NCBI RefSeq assembly: GCF_020026915.1
Contig: NZ_JAINUY010000001.1
Span: 1-64,000 of the forward strand
Source: Flavobacterium potami
GTDB taxonomy: Bacteria > Bacteroidota > Bacteroidia > Flavobacteriales > Flavobacteriaceae
Reading direction: 5' to 3'
DNA: 64,000 nucleotides
Every line of letters starts with the position of its first letter. Positions within the stretch are counted from its first letter, which is position 1. Both the position numbers and the translations under genes were made by a program. Positions 17,358-26,305 of the stretch are shown here, piece by piece. The notes beneath the pieces are model-generated. The model saw only the letters and a list, made by a program, of their open reading frames with translations, made no database searches and was not told the DNA's origin.

Positions 17358-18485
17358 TTATATTTCAGATAATTTTTTTGCTGCAGACTCTAATGTAGCA
17401 TCATCTTTTGCGAAGCAGAAACGGATTAATTTTTGATCTTTATGATCAGAATAAAAGGTAGATATCGGGATTGCAGCCACACCATGATCGATGATTAGAT
17501 TTTTGCAGAAAGTAACATCGTCATCGTTTGAAATGTTGGCATAAGAAGCAACTTGGAAATAAGTTCCCTCGCAAGCTTTTAATTCAAAACGGCTATTTTG
17601 AAGAAGTTTCTGAAAATAATCCCTTTTTTCCTGATAGAATTTTCCAAGTAAATTGACATCAACAACATCAAGATATTCACTAATTGCAAATTGTGAAATA
17701 CTATTTACACTAAAAACCAAAAACTGATGTACTTTCTTGATTTCTTTCATTAAATGTTCTGGTGCAATTGTGTAGCCAATTTTCCACCCAGTTATATGAA
17801 AAGATTTTCCGAAAGAAGAAACCATTACGCAACGGTCTAAAAGAAAATCTTTGGTATGTGCAGAAATATGTTTTTCTTCGAAAGTAATGTATTCGTAAAC
17901 TTCGTCAGATAAAATAATAATGTCTGGATATTTTTCAAGAAGATTTTTTAATTGAATAAAATCATTTTCGGTTAAAATCTTGCCAGTAGGATTATGCGGA
18001 TTATTGATAATCATCATTCTGGTTTTAGCAGAACAAGCTTTTTCAATTCGCTCCCAATTTGGCGTATAATCATCGTTTAAAGGAACTCGAACAGGTTTTG
18101 CTTTGCAAAGTAAAACAGGAGATTCATAAGAATCATAACTTGGATCTAGAATAATTACTTCATCATTTTCTTTTACTAAAGCCAAAATAGTGGTAAAAAT
18201 TCCCTGTGTCGCTCCAGCTGTAACCAATAGTTCTGTGTCTGGATTGATTGTTCTATTATAAGAACTCTTGGTTAATGAAGTGATTTTATTCATCAATGGA
18301 GGATAACCAGCCATTGGTGTATATTGGTGAACATTTTCTTTTGATAATTTCGCTACAATATCAGTTAATCTTTCATCAACAGGAAAATTTGGAAATCCCT
18401 GAGAAAGATTTATGGCATTGTATTCGGCTGCCATTTTTGACATTACTGTAAAAATGCTTGTGGTTACGTTTGGTAGTTTGCTCAT
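17358..18485 (-). CDS. Class I aminotransferase, methionine/kynurenine type
   Basis: PLP-dependent transamination of methionine and other bulky amino acids, related to YbdL and kynurenine aminotransferase. The 375-residue protein has INLSQGFPNFPV near the N-terminus, NNPHNPTGK, SDEVYEYITFE, and the PLP-lysine segment SFGKSFHITGWKIGY. The last is characteristic of this subgroup. It is preceded by the SDR gene 76 bases away on the same strand. Methionine salvage is the usual role, but the preferred substrate is inferred. Confidence 0.88.
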   Translation of the reverse strand: MSKLPNVTTSIFTVMSKMAAEYNAINLSQGFPNFPVDERLTDIVAKLSKENVHQYTPMAGYPPLMNKITSLTKSSYNRTINPDTELLVTAGATQGIFTTILALVKENDEVIILDPSYDSYESPVLLCKAKPVRVPLNDDYTPNWERIEKACSAKTRMMIINNPHNPTGKILTENDFIQLKNLLEKYPDIIILSDEVYEYITFEEKHISAHTKDFLLDRCVMVSSFGKSFHITGWKIGYTIAPEHLMKEIKKVHQFLVFSVNSISQFAISEYLDVVDVNLLGKFYQEKRDYFQKLLQNSRFELKACEGTYFQVASYANISNDDDVTFCKNLIIDHGVAAIPISTFYSDHKDQKLIRFCFAKDDATLESAAKKLSEI

Positions 18486-18520
18486 GAAATTGAATTAAGA
18501 AAAAGATGAATAATAGAAGG

Positions 18521-18958
18521 CTATTGCTGTACAGGCACAACAAGAGAATATAAAGTTCTTACTTCTTTACCATATAATTTTCCTGGATTCCATCTAGGGG
18601 ATAATTTTAAAACTCTAACTACCTCCTCTCCAGTGCCATGTCCAATATCTCGGAGGATTTTTATATCACTTAAGGAACCATTTATTTCAACGATAAAAGT
18701 AGCAAATACTTTTCCTTGAAGAGTAGGTTTCTTGTTTGGTTTTTTATAGTTTTCATCTATGAATTGGTAAAGTTTTTGAATGCCACCAGGAAACTCTGGT
18801 TTTACGTCAATTGCACTAGAATAATAAATGTCGATTTCGTTAGGAGGAATAATATTTCCATTTAAATCTTTCTGAGGTTCAGGCGCTCTTCTACTTTCTT
18901 TTTGAGAGAATACACTTTGAGTAAAAACAATTAAAACTAAAATTAAAAGCTTTTTCAT
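18521..18958 (-). CDS. Exported TonB_C-like domain protein
   Basis: A 145-residue protein with a signal peptide (MKKLLILVLIVFTQSVFSQ). The C-terminal part, LQGKVFATFIVEINGSLSDI followed by SPRWNPGKLYGKEVRTLYSL, has the beta-beta-alpha-beta pattern of the TonB C-terminal domain. It has no membrane anchor or proline-rich spanning segment, so it is not a standard TonB; Bacteroidetes have many such orphan domains. The longer open frame from 19027 overlaps the previous gene and would bury the signal peptide, so I start at 18958. Confidence 0.8.
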   Translation of the reverse strand: MKKLLILVLIVFTQSVFSQKESRRAPEPQKDLNGNIIPPNEIDIYYSSAIDVKPEFPGGIQKLYQFIDENYKKPNKKPTLQGKVFATFIVEINGSLSDIKILRDIGHGTGEEVVRVLKLSPRWNPGKLYGKEVRTLYSLVVPVQQ

Positions 18959-18980
18959 AGATGACGGATTTAAAGCCAAT

Positions 18981-19694
18981 TTACATTTTATGAATAATAA
19001 AAATAGTCGGTCGCTTATCAATATCAATTTTTAATTTTTTCCAGTCAGCTACTTTCAAAGTTTTGATGAACTCTGTTGGCAAAGTAATATCTGTTGCAAT
19101 GCAAAGATGCGTTGCAGGACTTAAGATCTGTAAAAGATCTTCAATCAGTTTATTGTTTCTGTATGGTGTTTCAATGAATAGTTGTGATTGATTTTTATCA
19201 TAAGATAATTTCTCAAAATGACGAATTGCCGATTTTTTCTCGTCCTTATCTATTGGTAAATAGCCGTTGAAAGTAAAACTCTGGCCATTCATTCCAGAAG
19301 CCATCATTGCCAATAGGATAGAAGAAGGTCCAACTAAAGGCACAACTTGAATTCCTTTTTCATGAGCCAATTTTACAATTACTGCACCTGGATCTGCAAC
19401 GCCTGGGCAACCTGCTTCGCTCATTAATCCCATATTTTTACCTTCTAATAAAGGTTGGATGAAATCTAAGTGTTCGCTGGTTTCAGTTCTTTTGTTTAAA
19501 GTGAAAAGCACTAATTCCGATTGTTTTTTTTCTGGATAAACTGCCTTAATAGATTTTCGAGCAGTTTTGTCATTTTCAACTATATAATGGTCAATAACTT
19601 CAATTGTTCTTCTTACAGTTTGCGGTAAAACATCCATCGGATCGCTTTCGCCCATTGTAGTTGGAATTAAATATAGTTTTCCGAGAAGTTTCAT
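18981..19694 (-). CDS. RsmI-like SAM-dependent tetrapyrrole-methylase-fold protein
   Basis: A 237-residue relative of the 16S rRNA 2'-O-methyltransferase RsmI. Visible family segments are GKLYLIPTTMGE at the start, MSEAGCPGVADPGAVIVKLA, VPLVGPSSILLAMMASGMNG, and FIETPYRNNKLIEDLL. It is about 40 residues shorter than E. coli RsmI and lacks its C-terminal helical domain. The position in a run of dnaA, phosphatase and this gene suggests a housekeeping role. Methylation of C1402 is likely but unproven for this short form. Confidence 0.8.
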   Translation of the reverse strand: MKLLGKLYLIPTTMGESDPMDVLPQTVRRTIEVIDHYIVENDKTARKSIKAVYPEKKQSELVLFTLNKRTETSEHLDFIQPLLEGKNMGLMSEAGCPGVADPGAVIVKLAHEKGIQVVPLVGPSSILLAMMASGMNGQSFTFNGYLPIDKDEKKSAIRHFEKLSYDKNQSQLFIETPYRNNKLIEDLLQILSPATHLCIATDITLPTEFIKTLKVADWKKLKIDIDKRPTIFIIHKM

Positions 19695-19754
19695 GTGTAA
19701 GTATTTAAAATTAAAAAATTCAATTATTTCAGTTTCTGAAACAATTGAATTATA

Positions 19755-20222
19755 TTATGCGTGTTTTTTTATCAGTTTATCCGCGATGATATCGGTTACT
19801 TCATCCAGCATTTGATATACATTGTTGAATCCGTTTGATGCGCCGTAGTAAGGATCTGGTACATCGACATTTTCGTCTGGGAATAATTCATTCAAAATTA
19901 AATGAATTTTTTGTTTGTGTTCAGGAGTTTTAGCAAGATGGTTTACATCGTTGAAATTGGAATTATCCATAACATAGATGTAGTCAAACTCATCAAAATC
20001 AGAAGTTTTAATCTGTCTTCCTTTTTGTTCGCTAATATTGATTCCGTTTTTACGGGCTACTTCAATCGAACGTTTATCTGGACAATGGCCAACATGCCAA
20101 GAACCTGTACCTGCCGAATCGACAAAGAATTTATCTTTAGGTAATTTAGAAGCTAAAATTCCTTCTGCTAAAGGAGATCTACAGATATTCCCTAAACAAA
20201 CCATTAAGATTTTTACAGGCAT
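19755..20222 (-). CDS. Low-molecular-weight protein-tyrosine phosphatase
   Basis: A cytosolic phosphatase of the LMW-PTP/arsenate reductase fold. The 155-residue protein has the active-site loop VCLGNICRSP (Cys9, Arg15) and the general-acid motif VPDPYYG. Both are complete. It follows dnaA by 8 bases and so is probably cotranscribed with it. No adjacent tyrosine kinase or capsule genes were seen, so the physiological substrate is unknown. Confidence 0.92.
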   Translation of the reverse strand: MPVKILMVCLGNICRSPLAEGILASKLPKDKFFVDSAGTGSWHVGHCPDKRSIEVARKNGINISEQKGRQIKTSDFDEFDYIYVMDNSNFNDVNHLAKTPEHKQKIHLILNELFPDENVDVPDPYYGASNGFNNVYQMLDEVTDIIADKLIKKHA

Positions 20223-20230
20223 GGTGGGTC

Positions 20231-21658
20231 TTAAAGCGTTAGTTTTTTATTAATGTCTTCAACAAACTTTTTAAATTGTTTGTCTGTAGAAACTAAATTG
20301 TCAACTGTTTTACAAGCATGAAGAACCGTTGCATGATCGCGGTCTCCAATTTGTGAGCCAATATTAGCCAATGAAGCTTTGGTGAATTTCTTTGCAAAAA
20401 ACATAGCCAATTGTCTAGCTTGTACAACATGCCTCTTTCTAGTCTTAGATTGAAGTGTTTCTATATCTAACTGGAAATAATCTGAAACGATTTTTTGAAT
20501 ATAATCGATTGAGATTTCTCTCTTTACGTTTTTAACAAATTTCTCTACAACGCTTTTTGCTAATTCGATCGTAACTTCTTTTTTGTTGAAAGAAGACTGA
20601 GCGATTAACGAAATAATAGCACCTTCCAATTCTCTAACATTAGATTTGATATTACGAGCGACATATTCTAAAATATCTTCTGGCATTTCTACACCATCAC
20701 GGTACAAAATGTTTTTTAAGATCGAAATACGAGTTTCGTAATCAGGCTGATGCAATTCTGCAGATAATCCCCATTTAAAACGAGACAATAATCTTTGTTC
20801 GATATCCTGCATATCAACAGGAGCCTTGTCAGAAGTTAAGATTACTTGTTTTCCGTTTTGATGCAAATAGTTGAAGATGTGAAAGAATACATCCTGTGTT
20901 CCTGATTTTCCAGATAAAAACTGAACGTCATCAATAATTAAAACGTCAATCAATTGGTAAAAGTGAATAAAGTCATTACGATTATTCTTTTTTACTGAAT
21001 CAATATATTGTTGTGTGAAAATCTCCGCTGAAATATATAAAACGGTCTTTTCAGGATATTTGTCTTTTACTTCTACGCCTATAGCATGCGCTAAGTGCGT
21101 TTTTCCTAAACCAACTCCTCCAAAAATCAATAATGGGTTAAATGAAGTTCCTCCCGGTTTGTTGGCAACAGCCATACCCGCAGAACGAGCCAAACGGTTA
21201 GAATCTCCTTCTAAGAAATTATCAAAACTGTAGTTCGGATTTAACTGAGATTCAATTTTTAAATTTCTGATTCCAGGAATTACAAACGGATTTTTTAATT
21301 CAGGATTTAAATTTTTAAATGGAGCATCAACTTCTTGCGGTTTCATCGGAACTCTATTAGAACTTGGCAGCTGCTCGGTAAACGGCTGTTTGTTTCCATA
21401 AGTGTTCTCCATTTTAATTTTATAGAGTAACTTTGCGTTTTTTCCCAGTTCTTTGGTAAGCGCAACTTTCAACAATTTTACATAGTGCTCTTCGAGCCAC
21501 TCGTAGAAAAATTTACTTGGAACTTGAATATATAATGCGTTATCGGTTAGTTCAACTGATTTGATTGGTTCAAACCAAGTTTTGTATGCTTGATCTTGAA
21601 TATTATCCTTAATAAAGGACAAACAGTTTTCCCATACCGATTGAGCAGTTTTAGACAT
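20231..21658 (-). CDS. dnaA: Chromosomal replication initiator DnaA
   Basis: Binds DnaA boxes and opens the origin. The 475-residue protein has domain I at about 1-85, a linker, and the AAA+ domain with Walker A GGVGLGKTHLAH and Walker B VLIIDDVQFL. Domain IV at the C-terminus carries the recognition helix region GSQIGDRDHATVLHACKTV. It is the first gene of a minus-strand run with a phosphatase and an RsmI-like gene. I could not find a cluster of TTATCCACA boxes in the 188-base upstream spacer, so an adjacent oriC is not supported. Confidence 0.97.
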   Translation of the reverse strand: MSKTAQSVWENCLSFIKDNIQDQAYKTWFEPIKSVELTDNALYIQVPSKFFYEWLEEHYVKLLKVALTKELGKNAKLLYKIKMENTYGNKQPFTEQLPSSNRVPMKPQEVDAPFKNLNPELKNPFVIPGIRNLKIESQLNPNYSFDNFLEGDSNRLARSAGMAVANKPGGTSFNPLLIFGGVGLGKTHLAHAIGVEVKDKYPEKTVLYISAEIFTQQYIDSVKKNNRNDFIHFYQLIDVLIIDDVQFLSGKSGTQDVFFHIFNYLHQNGKQVILTSDKAPVDMQDIEQRLLSRFKWGLSAELHQPDYETRISILKNILYRDGVEMPEDILEYVARNIKSNVRELEGAIISLIAQSSFNKKEVTIELAKSVVEKFVKNVKREISIDYIQKIVSDYFQLDIETLQSKTRKRHVVQARQLAMFFAKKFTKASLANIGSQIGDRDHATVLHACKTVDNLVSTDKQFKKFVEDINKKLTL

Positions 21659-21846
21659 AGATTCAGATAAATTTTTTATTATTGTTATAAAGATTCTCCT
21701 AATAAATAAGGAGCAATTTTATTCCGTATTTCGGGATAACAAATATGTGAACAAATTTCTGTAAAAAAAAATATTTTGGTATCTAATTTTATAAAAAAAA
21801 GTTGTAAAAGGACTTTTTAAATTCGAATTTTTTTAATATTTTATCA

Positions 21847-22251
21847 ATGAAAAATCACCAGACTCAAGTACGAGTTCGTTACTCAGAAACCGACCAAATG
21901 GGAGTCGTTTATCACGGAAATTATGTTCCTTATTTTGAGATCGGACGCGTGGAATGGCTTAGAAATAAAGGAGTTTCCTATAAAAGTATGGAAGAAAGCG
22001 GAATTGGTCTTCCAATTGTGAATATGAATATTAATTACAAAAAGTCGGCACGATATGATGAACTTTTAACAATTCATACCACTTTTAAAAGTCACTCTTC
22101 TGTCAAGATTGAATTCGACTGTGCAATCTATAATGAGGCAAATGAGTTATTAACAACTGCGTCGTTTATTTTAGTATTTGTTGCGTTAAAAACTGGTCGT
22201 CCGACAGCTCCTCCAGATTATATTTTGGAAATATTTAAAACGCTTGAATAA
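21847..22251 (+). CDS. YbgC/4HBT-family acyl-CoA thioesterase
   Basis: A hotdog-fold thioesterase. The 134-residue protein has the 4HBT signature around residues 9-30: VRYSETDQMGVVYHGNYVPY followed by FEIGRVEWLR. The Asp in TDQMG and the His in YHGNY are the expected catalytic region. It hydrolyses acyl-CoA or acyl-ACP esters; the acyl chain preference is unknown. It is divergent from dnaA and convergent with the yigZ-like gene, with only 31 bases between the stops. Confidence 0.88.
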   Translation: MKNHQTQVRVRYSETDQMGVVYHGNYVPYFEIGRVEWLRNKGVSYKSMEESGIGLPIVNMNINYKKSARYDELLTIHTTFKSHSSVKIEFDCAIYNEANELLTTASFILVFVALKTGRPTAPPDYILEIFKTLE

Positions 22252-22282
22252 TTGTGAAAATGAATGAGATTTTGATGTTAAT

Positions 22283-22915
22283 TTATACTAATTTAATATC
22301 AATTTCGAACATTAAATCAAAAATGCTGAACACGGTTTCGGCATTTTTTTTTCGCGTTTTTGTAATGATTTTTCCAATTGGGAGACCTGAAACCTCATCA
22401 ATTTCCATTTCCTGAGAGATGATTTCTAGTTTTTTCTCCTTAATAACCCGCATTACTTTATTCATGTTTTTGTAATCAAAAGAGATTAAAAACGCTACAT
22501 CAATTGTTTTTTCGACAATTTCGCAAACTTCCAAAGTCATTTGAGCAGTTGTTCGATAAGAAGAAATTAATCCTCCGACTCCTAATTTTACTCCACCAAA
22601 AATTCGGACTACCACAACTAAAACGTTCGTTAACCCGAAAGATTGTATCTGGCCATAAATTGGAGCACCGGCTGTATTGCTTGGTTCGCCGTCGTCGTTG
22701 GCGCGATACGAAATTTTATTTCCAACACCTATTTGATAGGCATAACAATAATGTACCGCATGAGGATGTTGCTTTTTTAAATCTTCAATAATGGGTTTTA
22801 CTTCGTCTTCATGGTCTATCGGAAAAGCGTAACCAAAGAATTTACTGCCTTTTTCTTTAAACAGTATTTCTTCAGATGCAGATGCAATAGTTTGATAAGT
22901 ATCGTTGATTTCCAA
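22283..22915 (-). CDS. YigZ/IMPACT family protein
   Basis: A 210-residue protein related to E. coli YigZ and eukaryotic IMPACT. The N-terminal domain has KGSKFFGYAFPI, HAVHYCYAYQIG, and the signature RANDDGEPSNTAGAPI. The stretch VLVVVVRIFGGVKLGVGGLI follows, and a C-terminal DUF1949-like domain of about 65 residues ends the protein. In eukaryotes the family regulates translation through GCN2; the bacterial role is not established. Confidence 0.9.
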   Translation of the reverse strand: MEINDTYQTIASASEEILFKEKGSKFFGYAFPIDHEDEVKPIIEDLKKQHPHAVHYCYAYQIGVGNKISYRANDDGEPSNTAGAPIYGQIQSFGLTNVLVVVVRIFGGVKLGVGGLISSYRTTAQMTLEVCEIVEKTIDVAFLISFDYKNMNKVMRVIKEKKLEIISQEMEIDEVSGLPIGKIITKTRKKNAETVFSIFDLMFEIDIKLV

Positions 22916-22944
22916 AAGCAGTAATCTTAATTGTAATTATTTTC

Positions 22945-23015
22945 AGCTACAGACTAAAAGGGCTTTAAAGGATTTCTTTTTTTTAAAATCTGTGTAAATC
23001 TATTAATCTGTAGCT
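22945..23015. repeat. AGCTACAGA inverted-repeat spacer
   Basis: The spacer between the HAD and yigZ-like genes has arms AGCTACAGA (22945-22953) and TCTGTAGCT (23007-23015). Between them lie the words AAAATCTGTGTAAATCTATT and AAAGG. It lies upstream of the HAD stop; a related text occurs at 55321-55375. Confidence 0.5.
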
Positions 23016-23025
23016 TTTTGTTTTC

Positions 23026-23625
23026 TTAAAGTATGTTTTTTTTATAAAGATCAACCACATCTTCTTTTCCAACTTGAAGATTCCAAACTTTAATTCCTAA
23101 AGCTGCTGCACTATCTGTGTTTTCTGTTTTGTCATCAACAAATAATGTATTTGCAGGAATTAAATTATGTTCATCCAGTAAGGTTTGATAGATTTTAGGA
23201 TCTGGTTTTCTGAGTCCCATATCAAATGAAAAATGAACTTTTTCAAAACAGTTATAGAAGTCCTGATAAAAAGAAGGATTGTTCTTCTCAAAAGTATTAA
23301 TGTGAATAGAATCGGTATTGCTCAATAAAAACAAACGATATTTTTTAGATAGTTCCTGAAGAAATTCCAGACGATATTTTGGAAAATCGGCTAAAACGGC
23401 ATTCCATGCTTTTAAAATTTCTTCTTTTGAAGTATTTGGAAGTCGTTTCTGAAAACCACCAATAAAATCTTCCGGAGATATAGATCCTGTTTCGAAAGAA
23501 AAATTTAATTGATCAAATTCAGAATTCCATTCCGTCATTCCTAATTTTTGTAAACCTGTAATTGTGGCAGCTTTATCTAAATTGATAAAAATATCTCCAA
23601 AGTCAAAAATTATAGCATCAATCAT
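23026..23625 (-). CDS. HAD-superfamily hydrolase
   Basis: A 199-residue cytosolic phosphatase-type protein. HAD motif I is degenerate, reading IIFDFGDIFINL (Asp-Phe-Gly-Asp). Motif II is LLSNTDSIH, and motif III/IV is RKPDPKIYQ followed by FVDDKTENTDSA. All catalytic acids are in place. It overlaps the ribD stop by 8 bases and is therefore translationally coupled. This suggests a possible role as the phosphatase step of riboflavin synthesis, which is often done by a HAD enzyme; that link is inference from position only. Confidence 0.85.
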   Translation of the reverse strand: MIDAIIFDFGDIFINLDKAATITGLQKLGMTEWNSEFDQLNFSFETGSISPEDFIGGFQKRLPNTSKEEILKAWNAVLADFPKYRLEFLQELSKKYRLFLLSNTDSIHINTFEKNNPSFYQDFYNCFEKVHFSFDMGLRKPDPKIYQTLLDEHNLIPANTLFVDDKTENTDSAAALGIKVWNLQVGKEDVVDLYKKNIL

Positions 23626-24664
23626 AATTTCTAAGTTGTATTAATTCGTCTGTTAGAATGTTGGTTTTAATTGTGTGTTTTTTAGAAATAAAGGGAGCTT
23701 TTGTTCCGTTTTCAAAATTTGCTTTTCCAATAAAAATTCGAGCTTCATCCCATATATTCTCATCTATAAAGGATTGTAAAGTTTGTCTTCCGCCTTCAAT
23801 AATAATAGACTGAATTTGATTTTGATATAAAACATCCAAAATTTGTGGTATAATATTTTTTTCAAAATCAATAATTTCAAATTGAGTATTTTCTTTTGAC
23901 GGTTTTTGTGTTTTAGAAAAAACAATCGTTTTTATAGTATTGTCAAAAATAAAACTGTTTTCCTCAATTCGATTATTTTGATCGATAACGACCCGTACAG
24001 GATTATTTCCGTCCCAATCTCTGGCATTTAATTTCGGATTGTCATCAACAACAGTTTGTGTTCCAACTAAAATTGCCTGCTCTTCTGTTCTCCATTTATG
24101 AACCAATTGTCGGGAGTATGGGTTGGTAATCCAAATTGGTTTACGTTCCTGGCCGGTTATTTTTTCAGGAGCTAAAAAGCCATCCAGACTTTCGGCCCAT
24201 TTTAAAATAATATAAGGTCTCTTTTTTTTATGAAAGGTAAAAAAACGTTTATTTAGTTCGTTACATTGGTCTTCTAAAACGCCAACGGTAACATTTGCTC
24301 CAGCTTCAATTAATTTCAAAATCCCTTTTCCCGCTACTTTTTCATTCGGGTCAACCGTTCCGACAACTACGTTAGGAATTTTATTTGCAATAATTAAATC
24401 GCAGCAAGGCGGTGTTTTGCCAAAATGACTGCAAGGCTCTAGACTTACATATATAGTAGCTTTTTTTAGCAGTGATTTATCTTTTACGGAACGAACAGCA
24501 TTGACTTCAGCATGTGGTTCTCCAGCTTTTTTGTGCCAGCCTTCGCCAATAATTTGATCTTCATAAACAATTACGCTTCCAACCATTGGGTTTGGATATG
24601 TTGTTCCAAGCCCATTTTGTGCCAGTTCGATACAGCGTTTTATGTATTTTTCATGTATATTCAC
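23618..24664 (-). CDS. ribD: Bifunctional riboflavin deaminase/reductase RibD
   Basis: Catalyses the deamination and reduction of the pyrimidine intermediate in riboflavin synthesis. The 348-residue protein has the deaminase domain (residues 1-145) with zinc ligands in HAEVNAV and PCSHFGKTPPC. The reductase domain has RPYIILKWAESLDG and TVVDDNPKLNARDWDGNNPV. No FMN riboswitch was seen upstream, and the other rib genes are not in the window. A HAD hydrolase gene overlaps its 3' end. Confidence 0.95.
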   Translation of the reverse strand: MNIHEKYIKRCIELAQNGLGTTYPNPMVGSVIVYEDQIIGEGWHKKAGEPHAEVNAVRSVKDKSLLKKATIYVSLEPCSHFGKTPPCCDLIIANKIPNVVVGTVDPNEKVAGKGILKLIEAGANVTVGVLEDQCNELNKRFFTFHKKKRPYIILKWAESLDGFLAPEKITGQERKPIWITNPYSRQLVHKWRTEEQAILVGTQTVVDDNPKLNARDWDGNNPVRVVIDQNNRIEENSFIFDNTIKTIVFSKTQKPSKENTQFEIIDFEKNIIPQILDVLYQNQIQSIIIEGGRQTLQSFIDENIWDEARIFIGKANFENGTKAPFISKKHTIKTNILTDELIQLRNYD

Positions 24665-24734
24665 GGTGCAAAAATAGTTAATTTTAAAGTTTTTGTCTAA
24701 TGTTTGTTGTTAAGTTGTGAAACAATCCAAATAG

Positions 24735-24768
24735 TTGTAATACTATCAGAAAAGTATTTTTATTTTTG
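24735..24768 (+). promoter_or_regulatory. Promoter of the acetyltransferase gene
   Basis: TTG at 24735-24737 and TATTTTTG at 24761-24768 are 23 bases apart, within the Bacteroidetes range. Transcription would start near 24775, 19 bases before the ATG at 24794. This position rules out the longer reading frame from 24704. Confidence 0.5.
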
Positions 24769-24793
24769 TGTAGATAAAGATGTAAAAGAAAAA

Positions 24794-25279
24794 ATGGAAA
24801 ATCGGATTATCAGGAAAATTAGAAAAGAAGACAATCAGGCTGTTGCAAGTTTAATAAGATCAGTTTTTGATGAGATGGAAATTCCTAAAGTCGGAACTGC
24901 CTACGAAGATCCTTACCTGGATTTAATGTTTGAAGAATATGGTAAACCAAAGTCGGCTTATTTTGTGGTGGAAAATGAAGGGGAAATTGTTGGATGTGCC
25001 GGGGTTGCACCTTTAGAAAATGGTGATCCGCAAATTTGTGAATTGCAGAAAATGTATTTTTTGCCCAAAACCAGAGGATTAGGAATCGGAACTGAAATGA
25101 TGGAAAAATGCCTAGAACAGGGACGAGAATTTGGGTTTGAAAAATGTTATATAGAAACGATGCCTTTTATGCACGCTGCGCAAAAGTTGTATAAAAAATC
25201 AGGTTTTGAATATTTAGATAGACCACTAGGGTCAACTGGACATAGTTCGTGTCCGGTATGGATGTTGAAAGTTTTATAA
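24794..25279 (+). CDS. GNAT family N-acetyltransferase
   Basis: A 161-residue acetyl-CoA-dependent acetyltransferase of unknown substrate. The core has VENEGEIVGCAGVAPLENGD, the acetyl-CoA loop LPKTRGLGIGTEMMEKCLEQ, and AAQKLYKKSGFEYLDRP. The start at 24794 is chosen because a promoter -7 element overlaps the longer frame. It is followed 87 bases later by prmC on the same strand. Confidence 0.85.
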   Translation: MENRIIRKIRKEDNQAVASLIRSVFDEMEIPKVGTAYEDPYLDLMFEEYGKPKSAYFVVENEGEIVGCAGVAPLENGDPQICELQKMYFLPKTRGLGIGTEMMEKCLEQGREFGFEKCYIETMPFMHAAQKLYKKSGFEYLDRPLGSTGHSSCPVWMLKVL

Positions 25280-25366
25280 TTAAAGTTTGTAACAAATCTT
25301 TAGGATTAAGACTTATGGAGGATAAAATCAGTTTTGGGCTGACGAAATAATGTTCAAAAAATTAAA

Positions 25367-26221
25367 ATGAAAATTAAACAATACCGCACTCAATTTATTA
25401 AAGAATTATCGCCTTTTTACGATGCGTACGAAGCGGAAAGTTTTTTTTATTTGATTTTGGAAGATAGACATAAACTTCGCCAGATTGATTTGGCTTTGAA
25501 CCATGAATTGGCTTTTGAGGAAAACGATTTTGCCATGTGGGAAGAATTGGTAAATCATCTTAAAAATGAAGTTCCGATTCAGTATTTACTTGGAAAGACT
25601 CATTTTTATGGTTTGGATTTTGAAGTAAATGAAAATGTTCTGATTCCGAGACCTGAAACCGAAGAATTGGTGGAATGGATTATTAATGAAAATGCGTCTC
25701 AAGAAAAGTCAAAAAAAATAAAGATTCTAGATATTGGTACCGGAAGTGGTTGTATTGCTATTTCTTTGGCAAAAAATCTCCCAAATGCAGAAGTTTTCGG
25801 AATTGATGTTTCTAAAAAAGCAATTGAAACAGCCAAGAGAAATGCGGTAAGAAATAATGTTGACATGACTTTTATGTTTCTTGATATTTTACAAACGGAA
25901 GAATTTACATGTCAGTTTGATATTATTGTTTCTAATCCTCCTTATATTCGAAATCTAGAAAAAGTAGAAATCAAAAAAAATGTGCTGGACTACGAACCTC
26001 ATTTGGCACTTTTTGTAGAAGATAACGATGCATTGATTTTTTATAGAAAAATAGCATCATTGGCAAAAGCAGGCCTTAAGAAAAATGGGAAATTATATTT
26101 CGAAATCAATCAATATCTTGGAAAAGAAATGATTGAGTTGCTTGAAAATATGGATTTTAAAAATATCGAACTCCGAAAAGATATTTACGACAACGATCGC
26201 ATGTTGAAAGGGAATGTTTAG
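25367..26221 (+). CDS. prmC: Release factor glutamine methyltransferase
   Basis: N5-methylates the glutamine of the GGQ motif in RF1 and RF2, raising termination efficiency. The 284-residue protein has an N-terminal helical domain, the SAM-binding motif ILDIGTGSGCIAISLA, and the catalytic glutamine-methylase motif SNPPYIRN. RPETEELVEWI in front is also typical. A CAGTCTC-family repeat begins right after its stop codon. Confidence 0.93.
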   Translation: MKIKQYRTQFIKELSPFYDAYEAESFFYLILEDRHKLRQIDLALNHELAFEENDFAMWEELVNHLKNEVPIQYLLGKTHFYGLDFEVNENVLIPRPETEELVEWIINENASQEKSKKIKILDIGTGSGCIAISLAKNLPNAEVFGIDVSKKAIETAKRNAVRNNVDMTFMFLDILQTEEFTCQFDIIVSNPPYIRNLEKVEIKKNVLDYEPHLALFVEDNDALIFYRKIASLAKAGLKKNGKLYFEINQYLGKEMIELLENMDFKNIELRKDIYDNDRMLKGNV

Positions 26222-26303
26222 AGTTTTCAGTCTCAGTTTTCAGTCTCAGTCTCGGTCTTCAGTAACTAGATCGCTGAGACTGAGACTGAAAACTGAGACT
26301 AAA
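26222..26303. repeat. CAGTCTC-family intergenic repeat, copy 3
   Basis: This repeat fills the whole 84-base gap between the prmC stop and the stop of the convergent permease gene. The left half has TTTTCAGTCTCAGTTTTCAG and CAGTCTCAG; the right half has CTGAGACTGAGACTG and AAAACTGAGAC. The two halves fold into one long imperfect hairpin about 25 bp long. Confidence 0.88.
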
Positions 26304-26305
26304 AA

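Noticed and set aside
21659-21846. Possible oriC next to dnaA
   Set aside because: The spacer is AT-rich, but I found no cluster of TTATCCACA-type boxes, only a weak TGTGAACAA. There is no evidence beyond gene position.
24665-24734. FMN riboswitch upstream of ribD
   Set aside because: The leader is only a few tens of bases before the divergent gene, and I see none of the conserved FMN aptamer segments.
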